Source: Janthinobacterium agaricidamnosum | GTDB taxonomy: Bacteria > Pseudomonadota > Gammaproteobacteria > Burkholderiales > Burkholderiaceae_D | Assembly (NCBI RefSeq): GCF_003667705.1 | Contig: NZ_CP033019.1 | Coordinates: 2,046,001 to 2,110,000 of the forward strand | Direction: 5' to 3' | Length of the DNA stretch: 64,000 nt | Part shown: in pieces, positions 62,020 through 64,000 of the stretch | Numbering within the stretch: position 1 is the first letter of the stretch | Layout: each line of letters opens with the position of its first letter | Translations under genes and position numbers: made by a program | Notes under the pieces: model-generated | The model's database searches: none | Told to the model about the DNA's origin: nothing | What the model saw: the letters and a program-made list of their open reading frames with translations, nothing else

Positions 62020-63273
62020 ATGAAACTGAAATTCAAGATTACCCAACTGGCCGCATTGACCACCCTGGCATTTGCCGGCAGCGCGTTTGCGACCGACGTG
62101 GAAGTGTTGCACTACTGGACCTCCGGCGGCGAAGCGAAGTCCGTGGGCCAGTTGCAGCAAATCGTGAAGGAAAGCGGCTTCGGCTGGAAAGATTTCGCCG
62201 TGGCTGGCGGCGCTGGCGAAAACGCCGCGACCGCGCTGAAAACCCGCGTCATTTCCGGCAACCCGCCGACGGCTGCGCAGATCAAGGGCCCATCGATCCA
62301 GGAGTGGGGCGCCGAAGGCGTGCTGGCCAATATCGATGATGCCGCCATTCCAGGCAAATGGGATGCCGTGCTGCCGAAAGTCGTCGCCGATATCATGAAA
62401 TACAAGGGCCACTACGTTGCCGCTCCCGTCAACGTCCACCGTGTCAACTGGATGTGGGTCAATCCGGAAGTGCTGAAAAAAGCCGGCGTGGCCACCACCC
62501 CGACCACCTGGGATGCGTTCTTCGACGCGGCCGAGAAGATCAAGAAATCGGGCGGCATCGCGATCGCCCACGGCGGCCAGCCTTGGCAGGACGCCACCGT
62601 GTTTGAATCCGTCGCGCTGGGCGTGGGCGGCACGGAGTTCTACAAGAAAGCCATCCTCAAGCTGGATCAGAAGGAATTGACCGGTCCGACCATGCTCAAG
62701 GTGTTCGACACCCTGGGCAAGGTGAAGACCTACATCGACAAGGATGCGGCTGGCCGCGACTGGAACCTGGCGACCGCCATGGTCATCAACAACAAGGCCG
62801 GCTTCCAGTTCATGGGCGACTGGGCCAAGGGCGAGTTCACGGCCGCCGGCAAGGTGCCGGGCAAGGACTACCTGTGCGTGGCAGCGCCTGGCACGGACAA
62901 GGCCTACACCTTCAACATCGATTCGTTTGCCATGTTCACGCAAAAAGATGCGAATGCGAAGAAAGGGCAGATCGCCCTGGCCAATGCCATCATGAATCCG
63001 AAGTTCCAGTCGATTTTCAACCTGAACAAGGGTTCCATCCCCGTGCGTTCCGGCGTATCGAAGGACAAGTTTGACGCTTGCGCCCTGAAATCGATGGAAG
63101 ACATGGACGCCACCAACAAGACCGGCGGCCTGGTGCCATCGTTCGCCCACGGCATGGCGCTGCCATCGGCCACGCAAGGCGCCGTGACCGACGTCATCGC
63201 CAAGTTCATGAACACCAACATGAGCTCGAAAGACGCGGTCGCAGCGCTGGCCAAAGCGGCAAAAGTGAAGTAA
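62020..63273 (+). CDS. Sugar ABC transporter substrate-binding protein
   Basis: The 417-residue periplasmic protein has a signal peptide (cleavage after GSAFA) and the MalE/GtsA-like family pattern (VEVLHYWTSGGEAKSV, VNVHRVNWMWVNPEVLKK, DWAKGEFTAAGK). It probably binds glucose, mannose or a short oligosaccharide. It is followed by an inter-gene hairpin and a permease gene. The porin, kinase and regulators upstream make a complete sugar uptake set. Confidence 0.9.
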   Translation: MKLKFKITQLAALTTLAFAGSAFATDVEVLHYWTSGGEAKSVGQLQQIVKESGFGWKDFAVAGGAGENAATALKTRVISGNPPTAAQIKGPSIQEWGAEGVLANIDDAAIPGKWDAVLPKVVADIMKYKGHYVAAPVNVHRVNWMWVNPEVLKKAGVATTPTTWDAFFDAAEKIKKSGGIAIAHGGQPWQDATVFESVALGVGGTEFYKKAILKLDQKELTGPTMLKVFDTLGKVKTYIDKDAAGRDWNLATAMVINNKAGFQFMGDWAKGEFTAAGKVPGKDYLCVAAPGTDKAYTFNIDSFAMFTQKDANAKKGQIALANAIMNPKFQSIFNLNKGSIPVRSGVSKDKFDACALKSMEDMDATNKTGGLVPSFAHGMALPSATQGAVTDVIAKFMNTNMSSKDAVAALAKAAKVK

Positions 63274-63280
63274 TCACGAC

Positions 63281-63304
63281 GGCGCCGGCACTCTCGCCGG
63301 CGCC
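63281..63304 (+). other. Intercistronic hairpin between binding protein and permease genes
   Basis: GGCGCCGGC-ACTCTC-GCCGGCGCC is a perfect 9-bp stem starting seven bases after the stop codon, with no T run. It is placed as in E. coli malE-malF, where hairpins stabilise the upstream message so that binding protein exceeds permease. Confidence 0.7.
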
Positions 63305-63387
63305 CGCTGCATCGCATGCATCGCAGGCGTCCGCCCTGGCTTCGGCCAGGCCGGCGCCACACGCAGTTCTACTTCTACGGCTGTCCT

Positions 63388-64000
63388 ATGTCCATACGCA
63401 AGCAATTCGACCGATGGATACCGCAGATGGTGCTGGGCCCCACGCTCATCGCCAGCTTGGTATTCGTCTATGGTTTTATCTTTTTGACCGGTTGGCTGTC
63501 GCTGACCGAATCGCGGCTGATGCCGAACTACGAGTTCGCCGGCCTGGTGCAATATTACGAGCTGTTCGACAACGAGCGCTGGTGGACCTCGCTCAAGAAC
63601 CTCGGCATCTTCGGTGTCCTGTTCATCGGTTGCAGCATCGCCATCGGCCTGTTCCTGGCCATCCTGCTGGACCAGAAAATCCGCGCCGAAGGCGCGCTGC
63701 GCGCCATCTATCTGTATCCGATGGCGCTGTCCTTCATCGTCACCGGCACGGCCTGGAAATGGATGCTCAATCCCAGCCTGGGCCTGGAAAAGGTCATGCA
63801 CGACTGGGGCTGGACCTCGTTCACCTTCGACTGGCTGGTGAACTCCGACATGGCCATCTACACGGTGGTGATCGCCGGCGTATGGCAGTCGTCGGGCTTT
63901 GTCATGGCCCTGTTCCTGGCCGGCCTGCGCGGCATCGACGATGAAATCATCAAGGCGGCGCAAGTCGACGGCGCGTCCCTGCCGACGATCTACTGGCGCA
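63388..64000 (+). CDS. Sugar ABC transporter permease, MalF/UgpA type (partial)
   Basis: The gene starts at ATG 63388 (MSIRKQFDRWIPQMVLGPTL) and runs off the window after 204 codons. Two clear helices (FVYGFIFLTGWLS and FGVLFIGCSIAIGLFLAILL) are followed by the permease region and the EAA-type loop EIIKAAQVDGAS, which contacts the ATPase. It is 114 bases after the binding-protein gene. The remaining permease and ATPase genes are presumably beyond the edge. Confidence 0.92.
   Translation, partial: MSIRKQFDRWIPQMVLGPTLIASLVFVYGFIFLTGWLSLTESRLMPNYEFAGLVQYYELFDNERWWTSLKNLGIFGVLFIGCSIAIGLFLAILLDQKIRAEGALRAIYLYPMALSFIVTGTAWKWMLNPSLGLEKVMHDWGWTSFTFDWLVNSDMAIYTVVIAGVWQSSGFVMALFLAGLRGIDDEIIKAAQVDGASLPTIYWR

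Noticed and set aside
1..64000. Phage, plasmid, CRISPR or integron features
   Set aside because: No integrase, transposase, repeat-spacer array, attC-like site or tRNA gene was found; the bla operon has no mobile element beside it and looks chromosomal.

Overview
The window is GC-rich (low-AT coding DNA with a few AT-rich promoter islands) and looks like the chromosome of a betaproteobacterium of the Oxalobacteraceae, most probably Janthinobacterium. The strongest pointer is the metallo-beta-lactamase at 35366-36316, whose length (316 aa) and sequence match what I remember of THIN-B, the subclass B3 enzyme of Janthinobacterium lividum. I see no rRNA, tRNA, CRISPR array, integrase or transposase; this is ordinary chromosome with several small regulated operons. 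The last gene is cut by the right edge.

Layout. 184-7488: a GbsR/MarR-type regulator divergent from cydDC-cydAB-cydX (cytochrome bd oxidase, its thiol exporter and its small subunit), closed by a terminator. 7958-12490: a chemoreceptor, a small SFPASDP protein, uncharacterised genes, a DUF1294 protein, Ogt and a nucleotidyltransferase. 12487-19899: iron acquisition, with a Fur-box TonB receptor and a Fur-box PepSY-flavodoxin-reductase fusion, interspersed with a variant hemerythrin and two tiny proteins. 19959-25821: ilvE, RNase T2, a DHA2 transporter, an acyl-CoA synthetase and a Crp/Fnr regulator. 25884-28100: an AraC-like protein followed by copper-delivery genes (DUF2946, Sco, PCuAC). 28116-30046: a self-regulated TetR/Bcr-type efflux operon with twin operators.

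30169-33092 holds a DUF3422 protein and a repeat-like orphan. 33104-36316 is the most interesting locus: blaI, then a BlaR1-like receptor whose extracellular domain is an S11 DD-peptidase instead of the usual class D-like domain, then the B3 metallo-beta-lactamase, all behind an array of TTCTAG half-sites. 36324-42193: TPR protein, quinone oxidoreductase with divergent LysR, a second Fur-controlled TonB receptor and a DUF1624 membrane protein. 42206-44714: a large cytosolic-looking protein with transthyretin-like modules and an isochorismatase-family hydrolase. 44893-49664: LysR, an orphan branched-chain-type binding protein and mmsA-mmsB (valine catabolism). 49661-52025: DUF1090 and two Sel1-repeat paralogues.

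52062-64000 is a sugar region: an AGE-family epimerase/isomerase plus PfkB kinase operon (probably mannose to fructose to fructose-6-phosphate) with a perfect palindromic operator, a LacI regulator, a glucokinase-RpiR fusion, a LamB-type porin, and the start of a sugar ABC importer. Between the kinase and the LacI gene lies a fossil joint made of decayed 3' ends of both genes, best read as the novel junction of an old tandem duplication. Three copies of a 123-bp hairpin element with compensatory changes in its tip, two copies of a GGGGTCAGACCC hairpin, and one larger hairpin are scattered between genes.
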